Source: Sipunculus nudus (Eukaryota > Annelida > Sipuncula > Golfingiida > Sipunculidae). From it: DNA of 64,000 nt. The stretch is from contig CM049308.1 of the NCBI GenBank assembly GCA_026874595.1, positions 70,716,624 to 70,780,623 on the forward strand. The letters run 5' to 3'. The notes under the pieces are model-generated. The model was given only the letters and a program-made list of their open reading frames with translations. It was not told where the DNA came from and ran no database searches. This document shows, piece after piece, positions 25,401-40,400 of the stretch. Within the stretch, counting starts at the first letter, position 1, and each line of letters begins with the position of its first letter. The translations under genes and the position numbers were made by a program.

Positions 25401-28400
25401 TTGTGGGCAATCACTGATTTTCATGGGCTAAATAAACCTTCATGTAGGGCAGGTCAAAGCTAAATTTTACTTTCCCATGTAGGGCAAGTACTTTAAAAAT
25501 TTAATGTTGAGCCCTGGAATGGTAACATGAAAATGTACCACTAATTCATAATCACCAATTACATTAGGAACAGTTTTAATTACATGCAAAAGTGTTTAAA
25601 AATTAACTTTTCTATCAGGGGAACATCTCAATGCATTAAAGCAAAAAGTTGTTTTTTTGAGTAGGCCATTCACCCTCACTTATTTTTATATTGAACTGTT
25701 ACGTGCAACCCTTCTAAGCAGACATAATTTATCTACACTAACATACAAAATAAAACAGGATAAAACAGGTAACAAAGCTTAAAGCCTGGTGGAAGACTAG
25801 CCTTATTGTTCATAAAATAATCCAGCCTTTATGAGGTGTTTGCCTTGAAATGAAGTTGTAACATCTGTAACCATAACCTTGTAAATTATGATTAATAATA
25901 TGTAGTACAATCTTAGTGTGATGTACTGGCATGATTTTGGCTATTACAGTCATTTTACAAAGTAAAGCAGTTGGATAAGAAACAAGTTGTAAAACTTACA
26001 GGACATTCTTCTCTCACCATCTCTGAAAAGAAATCATTTGTTAAAACAGATTCTTAAAATTAACCTTATATACATTATATACCTTCAAAACAATTAACAT
26101 TTTTCATCAATGTGACATATCAACTTGCTGTGTCAGTTTTGCACAAGGCTTTAATATATTCCTCTTCATCATGAGTTATAAACTGAAGTCACTTATTATG
26201 TTTATCATAGAATCATTTGAAAAGTAAATCTATGTAAACTGAAAACAAAATTACTAGAATTTATGCAGAAGGCTAGGATATAGAAAATAAGATCTCAGTT
26301 TGTCTTTTTTTTATGTATTTTGGGATTTCATAATTTAAGGGGCAGTGATACTGCTATTAGCAATCCTACAGAACCAATTTGATAGCTAAGCTGAAGCAAT
26401 GAAAGAGACTGCCAATTGTCCGGCTCGTTATAACCAATTAATTTACACGAAATGTTTTGTTCACAAACACATGACAGATGTTGAGTCACTGATAATGCTC
26501 AGCTGACTTCAGGTCATAGTAATAGTCACTACTGCTGATATTCCTAGAGAATACTTACTTGGGTGGGAAGGTTTGCCTGTAGCAGTCGCTGCAGGTTCTG
26601 GCTGAGGTACCCTTGATTACGGTGGTGTGTCCAGAGCAGTTACTGCAGACGACACGACCACAGCGACGACAGTGATGCCTCCTGTTAAACTACAATATAT
26701 CACACATCAGGAGAAACCTGTCACTGACATTTTTGTATATGTATTTTATTATTAATATAAACTTTTTTTCAGGTGTAAATAGTAAACCTACCCATCCAAA
26801 AATCTTGTATCATATGTACAATGAAGTTTTTCTGATAAAAACTTCCCTACAAGAAGAAATGACATTTAATTGTAGTGCTTTTTGCTAAATTTTAAGGCTG
26901 AAACCCCTTCCTTGGGTTGTTGACCTTTTTCTACGTGTAAATAGTAAACCCTCATAAACATTTTGGATCCACCCCTTACATACCTTTATGTAGACTTACC
27001 ATACTGAAGCGTTCCTCCTGACAGACCATACAGTGAGTGACAGCCGAGTCTGGTACCCACTCTTTCCTGGAGGGAGGGTCAGCAGGCATTACAAACCCAC
27101 CAGGTGACTCCAGGCCTGCAGGCATGGTCCTCGCTGTCAGCGCCCCCTTGCGGCCAAGAGAGGCAGCAGCTGACACACTTGTTGGCAACACACCCTCTCT
27201 AGGTGACCCTACAAGGCCTAAAATTCACCATGCGCATATTAAACACTTGCCTTTATCATCAGTTATAAATAAACACAATACAAATTTTTTAAAAGGCTAT
27301 TAAATTTGCAAGGAAAATGCCTGAAATAATAGACATACATATAGCATGTATATATCATATAAAAAGTTACAGCTATATTTAATCATAAGAAAATTGAAGA
27401 TATAGTAAATGATGCAGGAACAAGATCCAAAGAATCAAGACCACCTCAAAGAGGATCAACACTGTGATGAATGTTAAAGGTGCCAAAGATCATGCTGTTT
27501 TCATTCTTGAAAATTTATGAGGATTACATGTGCAAAAATACAGCTGAGTCATCTCTTATTCTGTCTCTCTCTTTTTATCTCTCTCCTTCTAATTTGTCTA
27601 CTTACATGTACACATATATGCAGTAAAGGATTGCTTATCTTTTATTCAAATCTAGTCCTAGTTATTGGTTTCATCAAATAATGTAAAAATGGTAATAATC
27701 AATTCTTTCAACTCTATCAATAAAGAATCTTCAAAAGAATAAATTTACACATCTTAATTTCATACAAAGGAACTAATGTTAAAGTGTAAAACAGGTAAAC
27801 TACAGAAACAGAAAAGCTGATTAAGTTTTATAACAATTTGCTCACTCATCATAGTAAATTCCCTTGTCAAAATCAAACACACACACACACAAAATCTACT
27901 GAAAACAATAACCCTAGTTTGCTTGGTGCAGGTTTAACAATTCTCAAGATTACTGTAGTGAGCCTTACTGATTCTCGAGGGTGTTCTAACCATGGACTGG
28001 GATCGTGTGAAGGGTTGAGGACTGGCTGCCTGCTTTGCCACGGGTGTTGTACTGACCAGTGAGGTCAAGGACATTCTGGATAAACTTCTGCTTTCTGTAG
28101 AATCAAGGATGCATGCAGGAAAAAAAAATCAATCAGATTGGTAAGGAAGAGAAAACCCTTGCAGACAGTTCATGCTGATAAAACAGTAGCAGTAATGTTG
28201 GTCTTAAGAACAGTCTTATTCTTGAGACTGTTAAGACCTATTTTTTCTGTGTTTTGGTCATGGTCTCAGAGTTCCTTGTCTAAGTATTAGTCTTGATTTC
28301 AGTCTCAAAGTAAATGGTCTTCATCTTTATTCTGGTTTCAACTTCAAGACAAAACAAAAATTCAAAAAGTACAATACAATGAATACATGATGTGTGATTT

Positions 28401-31400
28401 GTTTTTAACTTTTTCTTTCCTCAGCCATTGAGGTTAGATGTCCAGAGTGCTTGTTTGTTCGTTTGTTGGTCAGTAACTATATATATATTTGAAAATCTGA
28501 TAACAGAGTGTTGACTGTTATTTTGTGAAAACATTTACTCTCTCATAAAAGGCAGTAGATGACAACTGGGCAAATGTATAGTCTCAAGGTGTTGGTCTAA
28601 GATCTCTTGGTCTCAGTCTTCATCTAGTTCTCAGATTCAATGGTCTCAGTCTATATTTTGATCTCTGATTTGTCGGTCTAGACTAGATTACTGATGATCA
28701 GAAGTAAGCCGCCATTCCACCTTTTTGCCATTCACAGACCATTACAGATCATTGATTAAATAACAAGACAGAGCTGAATTAAAAGACTGATTTTTTATCA
28801 AGTGACAATATCTGACATAATACCTCCATCTGAACAATAATTGCCCTTTCCATTGACTAAGTGAAGGCAGACAGAGGTGGTGGGTGGGACAATTATGTGT
28901 ATAATAATTGTATTATAATTGTATAATAATTGTATAATAATTGTATACACACACAACATGTGTTGGTAGAAATTTTGTGACAAATAATTATAATCAGATA
29001 TGGAATGGCTTCTCATTTAGGGTTTCTTGTCAGAAAGACAACATGCATAAGGGAATTTCAGATGAAAGAGAACTGATATATCTAGCTTTCTGTACAGGTA
29101 CTGGTAATTAAGGAAGGCAGCATATTTGATTGACTAAGTGAGGGCATATATAAAAAAATATTAAACAAGAAAAATTTAGATATGACCACAGTAAATGAAA
29201 AAAAATTTAAAAATTACCATAATAAAAAAAAAATGTGCTTTAAATCCCATATTAGCTTTTACGTCAATTACATCCATGTCAAAGAATTAAGAATTCAGCA
29301 TTGATCTGAACAGTCAAATGACAGATGACAGATTAAGTTATCATTCTAAGAGTCTGCCTTCAATAATGTGCAATTAGGACTTCATGGATTGAACATGGCA
29401 AGGAAATAATCAATTATTATAGAAATAAATAATGTATAAAAAGAGTTTTTCACACTAAAAATCAAATTCAGTAAGTTACTTGAGACACAACATGTATACC
29501 ATTTTTTTTTTCAAGCTAATAATTCTACTCACTCATGCAGACACTATTGGTTTATATATATTAAAAAATATATCAACACTGGTCAGCCTTACCCAGCAAG
29601 TTTGATGTGACTTCTTCAACAATAGGAAACTCTAATGCTAACTGAGCATACTTGCACAGGAGTTTATCACAGGTTTGTTTAGTGAGCTCAGGTAGTGTTT
29701 CACCATCAAGGACCTCTTGCCAGACATTGAAAATCTTCAAAAGCCAGTCCACCTGCCATAAAATACCACAATCATGTTTTTGTGATCTCTTTATTGAAAA
29801 TGACTGAAATAATTGAGGTTTATGTGAACATGGAGAGACAGACATTTTAATATTTGTTTACAGGCTTATGGTAATACTTAAATATTATTATGCCAGCATG
29901 ATTATTTTGATTAGGATTGTCATGGCAACAACCTAGTGAGGGACAGAAAAATGTGTTTATTATATATTGTGGTAAGGGGAATAATAGAGAGAAATGAGAC
30001 AGACAAACAGGTGCGTTTTCAAAACATTCTATACAGCCTTTCTTGAGATATTGAATGTTTTGTGTAATTTTAATCCCAAACTGACTGAAGGTCACCCATG
30101 GTAAAGGTCATGAACCCATTTTAAATAAGCTTCCTCCCCTCCGATACGTATGCACATATAGAGTTTGAAAAATAATTATAGAGAAAATTATTTTTCAGTT
30201 ATTGCATGAAGAACATTTGACAATAGTGGCAGCATTGTCGCAACTATGCTGAAAACATAGTAATCTTTGGTGTATAGCCTGGGGGTACAATAATGAAATA
30301 AACAATGTACATAAAATGATCTTAATTTGTCATAAGCCTCTCATATTAACAGAGAGTAGCTCAAACTATTTGTTGAATATCCTGGATTTAACAATACATA
30401 AGCACATTAAGGTAATGTGTCACCATGGTAACCCACCTGCATATTCATGAGCAGCATTTCCATGAGAACGACAGGTTGTTCCAGTAGGTGTATGTAGTTC
30501 CCTCGTGACATCTCGGGTATACACATGATTGCCTGATGAAATAAAACACCGTGAAACATATAAAACTCTTTTATAAAAGTATATTTTCAATCAATTAAGT
30601 TTTTTTTTTAATTTCTTTGGTTTAGAAACCACCTCCATTTTTTAATGTTAACTTAAATATGTATGTACTGGTACATCTGCAACTTACATTTCAGTTTGGG
30701 ACTATGTGACAAGGAGGTAGCACATGCTTTCTCACATTTTATATCCTGGTGTTCACCAGACCTACTGATTACTGCACTTGTTGTTCCCTAAAGGTGCACT
30801 TGTTTGTGAATGAAATATGTCCATGGGCCAGGGGTAATTCCAAGAAGCCCACAGAGCCCTTGCCCTGGTTGGAGCCAACTGTGGATAATTTGAACTCCTT
30901 ATCTGTGATTTGAACTCTCTCAGTTTTCAGATTTCAAAGTTGTGAAGACTTATTTGTAAAATACAGGACAGGTCATTTACCATGACATAAAATATTAGTA
31001 AGTTACCCTGACCTGACTTTTGGAACATACAGGATTTGTGAATAATCCAAGTAATTTCACAAACTGTCTTGGCTGAGATTGGTCTATTCAAGCATAAGCA
31101 AATTATTAATATAATATGATAAAGGAATTATTATGAAAGTTATTAACAATATGAGGCTACTAGAGTGAACTCTAACTCACTATTGTTTAAATTATATACA
31201 ATTTATGCAGATGAACCATTGTGTACAGGAAGGCATGGAAATTAAGCATGGATGCAAATGTTCAAAATCCCAGGTTTACTGACAAAGTAGCAAAACTATC
31301 ACCCATTTGTAAAATTTAGTTTTAACATTTCATACCCAGTTACTGGTTTAGAATTTAAGAGTATTTATACTTTTTAATTCAATTTGTAAAGTGTCATTAT

Positions 31401-34400
31401 GACTTCACCAATTAGACATCTGAAACCTGGGATACAAGAATAACTTAACAAGAATATTACATACAAACCTTAGCTCCCAGCATAGTGAGTTGTAACTGAG
31501 TTTGCCTCTGTGTGGAGAGTGATGATGGGAATTTCTCCAGCAGAAACTGAATGATGAGGATCATGTTGTTCTTGACTTTGAACTGTGGTAGAAGGTCATC
31601 ACAGATGTTCTGGCAGTGGTTGGCATCAGCATCATACAGGTCTTTCAGCATCTATGATATGTCAGACAAATTTGTCATTATCTGTCATTGATCACGAGTC
31701 ATTTTATTCATTCAGTCATTGAACATGATTTCACAACCAGTTCCTAACATTATTAATGAGAAAATAAACTTAGGAATAAGGATAGTTAAGGACATATGTA
31801 CTAGGCTGATTATAACCAGTGATATAGGACTCCAGTCCTGACTAGAATCCTCTTTTTCAGGGACTAGGACTTGGACTTTGTCAATGGTCCTGGACGCAAA
31901 ACTTGGACTTACACTAGCAGGTTAGCACTCATGAAACCATAATTTATTATGAATAATTTATGATAATGAATTGATTCACCTTGCTGGCTTGTTGTTCATC
32001 AGGTACCTCCCTGTCTAAGAGGAACAATATCTGGTGTGTCTCTATCCTCTGAAGCACAATATACAATTACACGCTTCAGTTAAGAATTAAGTGGCATTTT
32101 GCAGTAAAAATAGGAAAAATAAAACAACCCAATAAGGTACAAAGGAGGCTTTTTACAAACAGATTCTATGTAAGAATAACACTCAAGGTAAAAACTGTGA
32201 AGAGTGTAACATGCTTTGTAGCCACTATAATAAGTACTGAAAATACGTTTTACATATTTAAACAAAATTAAAGAACTATTTCATCAATTGAATGTAACTG
32301 AAATTGCCATCCACTGTAAGGTAACAGATATCCCATATTTTGCTTATTTAAGAATATATTTAAACTGTAAACTTTAAACCTAGAAATGTGCAGAAATACC
32401 ATAAAAGCAACAACCATCTAAATATCCCATATTTGATACAATATATATATGATAAATATCCTGTTTGAGTGAAATGAAATTGCTGGTAAACCTGTCTCAA
32501 ATCTGCTGGAACATGGTGAACTTTGGCCCAGGCTCTGGCTGTTTCAAAGTCATGTGACTGTAGGATGACATCAAGCACCTCTTCTGGCTGCAGCCATGAT
32601 TGGTTAGCCACAGCTTGCCATTTACATAATTTATGCAAACTGTCAGTTGATGTTTCCTCTGAGTTCCTCAAAGTCTGTGCTTTAGTATGCAAATGTTTGG
32701 CATTTTCAGCAATCTGAAAGATGTGAGAGGAAAGCTGCATAAATGGCTTTTTTTGGGATATTGAATCATGTATGATTTTTTTTAAATAAACTGTTAATTT
32801 TAATTGAGAGTGACATTCAATATCAAATATACATTAATGAGATTTATCTGGAGTGAGTGACTATATGATAATATCTAAGCAGTTTGGCTAAGAAAACCAA
32901 ACATAGACATCAATCTGCATCATAAGGCTTATAAAACTACTTTTATAAAAAATTATCAAAATTTATTATGATTAATAACTGTTTAATTATTAATAATAAA
33001 CAAATGTGATGTTGTAGGTAAGAATATCATTTGCCTGGTAATATGCAAAACATGATCATGAAGTACAGGGAAGAAATCAATTCAGTTTTTATTATTATTT
33101 TATTTAAATATGAATGCTAAATTCTGAATAAGCATTCTTTCACACTAAAATAAAATGTAAACTTATTCTTGTAATACAAAGTGAAGACGATTAATTGGTC
33201 AGGCCGTAAATCTCACCAAACATTCAGCTACCAGTAAAACTGATAATTCATATACACTGAATAATCACTGGTCAAATGAATAAATATAATCATTTTATGT
33301 AAACAAGGGACCCATGGGTCACTGTGCTCAGCTGAAGTTGACCTTGAAGGTAAAAATCTAAAATAATATCATATGGAAATAAAGTGATAGAGGAAGAGGT
33401 AATAAAGGCCATGGTTGGTTTATATGATTGGTTTGTATTGATGAGCAAGAAATTTATGCAAATAATATTTTGTGACCTGACCATGTGTTTCCTAATGTTG
33501 AAACTGAAGCATGTGAGTAGTTTGTGAGCAAATGATATGTACTATTACCATGATCATTAGTTGGCTTTTTGATTAACTGCTGACTTTTCAGTAGTTTACA
33601 CATTTGTTCAATTGAATCTATTTATTTATAATATATATTAATAAATATATATATTTTTTATTTTATAAAATGTATACAGTTAAAATATAACTAATGTCCC
33701 CAGTCCACAGATGAAAGGACTTGGTGGTGGGGGGGGGGGATGTGGAATGGTGGGAGTTACATCATGTCAGTATTATAATAGTGTATATACATAGGATTTT
33801 CACTTAATTCAACAATGCTTACAGGATAAAAAAAAGTTCCTTCATATTTACTTAATACTTAAAAAAAGGACAGACAGACTGGTAGACAAACAAAGCTGAT
33901 AATATATGGTTTCAATTATTTCTTAATTTATTTATTATATCAAATTTTTTAAAAGTTTATCATCTGCAATAATACACAACTGAATATATAATTTTCTTTC
34001 AAATTTCAGACTTAAATAGCTTAATTACAAACACATACAGCACATGAAAGTTATTTCAACAGTGCTTATACGAAAAATTTCATAATTAATATATATTTAA
34101 TGATAACGGAGAGATGATGGACAGAGCTGATCACTATGTTCCATTCTCCTAAGGCAAGAATATGTTTCAATAAGATCTTAATTTTCATTCTAATACTATT
34201 TTTTTCAATCAAATAAATGTTACACATTTGCAATAAAAACTGATGTCCCAGTGCACAGGAATCAATGGCAGCAGATTGGGGGGGGGGGGGGGGGGGGATT
34301 AACAACACTTCTGCATATACATACAGGGCAAACAAAGCCTGATCTCCAATTCTGCTGAGGCAGGAAAATAATCAACAAATGTTTGCATTAGATCCTCATT

Positions 34401-37400
34401 TTTTTATCACATCAATTTTTTTATTATAAGTTTATATTTCTAAACATTTCTAATAAAACATATATATCTGAATATAAACATTGATTCATAATTCTAAATT
34501 GCATCATCATAAATCTCAATCTTGTCAGACAACACATCATGCATACAAATGATAATTTATTTTTGTGGTAAAAAATAAATTTGCAAAACAATAAATATCT
34601 AAAAATAATACTTGATTTAGATTTCACAATTTGAAATTGTGCCTTAATTTGCTACATATTTCCTAAATTTAAGCAAAATGATGGGTTTAATTATATTTGT
34701 TAAAATCATTTAAAAGAAACACAACATGACACCTTCTGTATTACACCCTGAATTACTTTTTCAAGGAAAGTTTTTGTATATTGGAGTGGAAACAGCATTA
34801 CAATTAAGGAGATACAGTGAAAACAATAACAATTACTGCATAACACTTGGTGGGCTGGGTTGGTGGGGGGGGGGGGGGGGGGATCAGGGTGGTGATATGA
34901 GAATAACTGTACACCTGTCAAAGCAGGGGATCTCCCCCAGTAACTGTAACATATCAGAAACACTGGCACAGCTGACTTCCAGTGACCTGGAGTGGGACCC
35001 TGCATCTGCAAATGACTACAATAGAGCCTCAAGAAAAAAATCAATAACTTGCCTAATTTTCAAGCTTTTATTTTCAAATTTCAGATTTAAACAAATTAAA
35101 TACTACTGTTTACATGCTGTGAAAATAAAATCAACTGTACTTACAGGAAAAAAGTGCCGTGGTCAAAGTTGGGCAAAATTTAAGCTACTGATTTTATTTT
35201 TATGCTTTTAACTTAAAAAATTTACAAAATTTAGATCTTATTTTGGGTAAACAACTGAATCTTAATTAAACAAAGTTATATACCTGGGAAAATAGTCTCT
35301 AATTTCAAAATTTTACATGTAAAGTGAGTACACATTTTCCCTGATTTTTTGCAAAGTCCATTATGCTCGGGCCCTTAACTTAAAGAAATTATACTTAACA
35401 GACTTAATTTCTGGCATGTATATAGGAAATATATAGGAGATTACTTCTGGTAAATATTAAGAAAAACAGATAAGTGGTTTTGATATTAGGCAGTCCTAAA
35501 GTGTGATTTTAGGTTTTTAATGCAAATTTGAGGTTTTTCCTAAATATCTCGAAGGAAGGAAGTCATATTGACCCAATTTTCGGTATGGTAGGAGATTTTG
35601 GGGACATCTAATAGTATGCCGGATTTTTGATTCATAGGTCTAACATTTTCAAAACGTGCCAGTCTAACGGACAGACAGACGGACGGACAGAGGGACGGAC
35701 GACGGACAATGGTCCATGACTATAGCTCACATGACTTACAGTCAGCTGAGCTAAAAAGGCACAAAACAGCATTTCTGAAGCAGCAAAATATTGTATCAGT
35801 TTAATGAAAAGTCACATAAGCTTATGAAAATTTTGTAAAGATATGCAGAAAGTATTAAATGAGACATACACACCCTCTGATAAAGTTCAAGTATGTCCAG
35901 TTTTTGTTGGAGAATTTTCCTGACTTGTTCAGGTAGGTCCTTCCTCCATATGCAATACTTCAGCGTTTTTCTTGCTACTCTAAACTCCCAGGATTTAAGG
36001 CTGAGCAGGATATGGTTAGCCTGAGTAACAGGATCAGCTATTCTAAACAAATTCTTCCAGCGCTCATCCCCACAGGAAGTATCATGAACCATGCAGCAGC
36101 AAATATAATCCAGGAATTTTGACCAATCAGGACAGTTTTTGAACATTACTGCAGGAATATGCTCTATGAGTTTGAGAACTGCTACCCACCTTCTTTCTGC
36201 TACCATTTCACTGAACAGGTCTCTAAGGGTTACTTGGTGGGCTTCAGTTTGTGGAGTAGTCAAGACAGTGTTTCTGATTGAAAGATCCAAGCTTTTAGTC
36301 ATTGCTTTCAAAAGAATATCCGGACTTCCAAGAAGTTCTGGATCTTTGGCAGTCATGACTGGAATTACATTCTGCAGAATATGGCGACAAAACACCGGGT
36401 AATTATAGCACAGCTGCTGGTAACGATAGCTCCGCATGTCAAGCTGACCTGATTCAGTGCTTGCTTTCTGGTACAGCTCATCCTCAGGGCTCACAGATTC
36501 AAAGTAATCTTCCTCCATCTGGTACTCAATGTCATCCATCTCATCTGAGCACACCACGCTCATTAAAGAAGCAACCAGCTGGGATTTGGTTTTTAAATAA
36601 TCCAGGGTCATAGGGGTCAAACTGTAGGATTTCTCCTTATGAGTTTTAAGAGTCTCTGCCTGGCTCTGTGTGATTGGTGCTTTGTCCTCCTGAAGGTTAG
36701 AGGGAAGGGATATCTGCCGCTTATGTGCAGCTGACCCAACACTGGTTTTCTTGACAGGTGTGTAATCAAATATGTACAGCAGGTCGTCATGAGGTTCCAG
36801 CACTTCAACCTCTAGTGAGCTCAGAACTGGACCTGAAACAGATGCAAAGTGTGACATAGGCTTATATATAATCTAAATTAAAATGATTTGGGACATTCTG
36901 GAAGGCAGGTATTTAGTTCTAATGTTGAAACTGTGTTATATGTATATAAAGTTAAAAAAAACACATACAGGTGGACAGCAGGAAGCAATAAATTACACTT
37001 TCAAGAGTACTGTCCATTTCCTGATCCATGCTGCAATAAATCTGCGATAATTATTTACTGGAAATTTACTTAATCATTATTTGTACCACTTATAAGTAAA
37101 TTCCTTGGAATATGAGATATATATGAATAAATGAATTTTACATCAGTTAAAGGCACAATAAAACAACAGGTGTTTGTTGAACAAATGCTACCTACTCATG
37201 TTTTTTATTTTCAAATATTCATTCTCACCTTTGGCTTCAACACTGCCTTCTGGACACAAAACAGATGCCCAATCTTTTGTACTTTGAGATGCAAATGCTT
37301 TAAGGAAATCCATCAGGCTCTCATGCCCAAAATCTTGGCAATATACAGACACATAATATGGTACCTGTACCTGAAATGGAAAAAAATTAATTATATTCAT

Positions 37401-40400
37401 ATTAAGCTACATACTAAAAGATGCACTAGCACTAAAAGATAGACTGCAGTTTTTGCCAACAGTGCCATTTCAATAAATGGTATTCTTTACATAATAATTG
37501 CATCATTAAATACCTGGTTATCTGTGATGGTAACAAAATGGTCCAAGTACTCCACGACAGCTCTCTTCAGCTGGTTCTCCAGCAGTTCTGGATGGAGCAC
37601 CTAAAAGTCAAACATCTCATGAGGACAGATTTGTCTATGAGCATTACCATATAAGATTTTCACCGTTTGACACAAAAAAAACTATTTTGCAAACATTCAG
37701 GTAAAACCTGAAAACACAGCTTGAAATTTTCTATCAGTCTTTGATACAGTCCACCAGTACTGTTGCTAACATTTTGAGCCTCTCATCAGCTGAGAAAGGC
37801 TCAATATGCCAATATTTCATGGGGACAGATTTGTCTATGAGCATTACCATATAAGACTTTCACAGGGTGACACAAAAAAAAGAGACTATTTTGCAAACAT
37901 TAAGGTAAAATCTGAAAACACAGCTTGAAATTTTCTATCAGTCTTTGATACAGTCCACTGGTACATCTGCTAACATTTTGAGCCACTATCTGCTGAGAAA
38001 GGCTCAATATTCCAAACCTTAGTCTTGTCTTTTTAATATTTCATTGTAAATGAAATTAAGGGTCAGTTGACTATTTCAATCTGCTAGTTACAAATTATTA
38101 AAGAATTTTTTATCTTGAATTGCTTTGACTCATCCTTGTTTTTAACTAAAAGTTTTAATTACCTGAAGAGCTGGTGAGTAATTCTGACCTTGACTGATTA
38201 CAAAGGTCACTCTAGGGTCACCTGCTGGCATGAACTGATCCCACAATGCCCCTTGATTTGGACCTAATTGAAACAAAACACACTTTACAAGTCAAGGAAT
38301 AAATTTGGCAAAATTTTTATATGGTTTTATTAGTGTTACGCTTTTAATTATGAAAACTCATTGATGCAAGTGAAAACAAGTAAGTCTGTGGGAAATGATA
38401 TCCTCTGCTTCCACCTCTTGTTATTTTAGCTTCTGGTAATCTTGATGCTTGCCTTCTGAATATGTTTTAGTTTTTATTTTCCCCTGAAGATGTCTCTACA
38501 TGTCATATTGCCTGTGTTTTAGTTTTCATTGTCCCCTGAAGATGTCTCCACATGTTTTAATTATTTTTGCGAATCAGGAACAAAAGAGAAGATTTTTGTT
38601 TGTTTTGGAGCTGGTGATAATAAATTTTCAGACAGACACTCCAAAACCAATTCCAATCAAGGTATGCATGATAGCAATCACTGACCAAAATTTGAATGAA
38701 ATTGAATAATAATTTGGAAAGTTATTGCATGGAATCAAAAACCTGATGGACGGACGGACAGACAGACAAACCTAAATAAATGTCCCCCATTCCATGGAAG
38801 TGGGGGACAATTATGGGGGGATGTATACAGAACTAAAATAGGAAAGATCTATTGAAAAATAGGTAATGAAAATTTTTACCTGTTATATTTTAAATCAATA
38901 AAGGATGTACTAATACTGTATACTGCTGAAAAATACCTTAAATGACTGTATAATAGATCAGATATATACCCTACATGGGTTAACAAAACTGACTGAAATT
39001 TAAGTGCAATGAATTAAGCATTGCGAAAGTTAAACAGAAGTATAATGTATGTATCTTTTTTATTAAAAGTACACATACCACAAGGTGAAGTTTGGTCTTT
39101 TTTAGGAAAAGGAAGGCCTTTTCTGAGAATATGGTACCTCAGTTCTGTCCAGCTGAAAAAAAAGGTTACCAGTAAAGAAGTCTATATATCTGATGTTAAA
39201 AAGTATTAAATGACCACACTTTTTCATTAAACATGTGCACTGCCTATCAAAGTAGCCTGTTGTCTGTTGTGTTCAGGCTCTATGAGATAGCTTTGTATTT
39301 TGTCTGTTGAAACCAAGTACATGATTCAAACCAAGATTCACAAAGATAATTTTTTTCATTTATCATAAATAATATAATAATGAAATATTTTTGTAAATAC
39401 TGGTATATTTGAACTGAACACTTAGTGTCTTATATCAACAACAGATGTCACTAGTGTCATAGGAAACATCTGTTGGCAAAATTTTAGCACAAACATGAAG
39501 GATTCTATAGTCCGTTTCACCACCTGCTGTCCACCTGTTTTTTGTTGATAATTTTCTTATAAGTTTATATTATTCAATTATTTCCTAAAAAAACTACAGA
39601 TTGAGGTGACAACCTAATATGTCAATTAAGAATTTTACAATAATCCCCACTTTACGTTTCACAACATTTTTGTCTGTTCTTAATGATCTGGTTGATATGA
39701 TGTGTCCCTGCATGAGTAGCCATCTTTGTTTTGGCTGGTTATATTTTTAGAGTGTTTACATGACATCATCCAATCAGAAGCTGTCAATTGAGGCTGCTTT
39801 TGCATGTGACCAATGACCTTGACCACGTTCAGTGGGTCTGATATGTTGTAAAAGGTAGATTGATTTCTCATAATTTCAGTTAATTCTGTTTCTCAGATAA
39901 GGTGTAAGGTAGGTATTAAATAACCTCGTTGAAAATTAGGTTCTTTAATCCTCTAATCTACACTATAATTAATTCCCTTGAAAAGTCTCTTATAAAAATT
40001 TTCATAGCAAAAAACAGGTGGACATGAGAGAATGAAACAGACTATAGTAATTGTTATTCAGAGTAACAGATAATCCTATAATTAAAATTCATGAAAATTA
40101 CCTGTTACAATTGATAAAATTACTTGTAAGTGACCCATCAGATTCTTGAACAATTATTTAGAAGCCATCACTGCACCTCCCATGGACTTTGAGTGGAAAA
40201 ATTAATCTAATATCTCAGAAACAAGTCTAATTTTGTTAAGACATGGGAACTATAGAGACAAGGTCAAGGTTGCCTGTTGATAGATGTTGATTAGATGATG
40301 GTAGTCCTGGATACCATAAATACTGTAAAATTTTGTAAGTGCCATGTCATTGCTTCTTCACAATGCTTGCAGCAAGTTGGAAAATATACAATTAATGTTT

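Noticed and set aside
31457-31651. Start codon and separate small gene in the frame beginning MLKDLYDAD
   Set aside because: The ATG directly follows a splice acceptor and both sides fit ZFYVE26 in phase 0; it is an internal exon.
34726-35211. 161-codon open frame on the plus strand
   Set aside because: It runs through a poly-G tract (giving a glycine run) and the inner part of a family A repeat, and shows no domain. It is not a gene.
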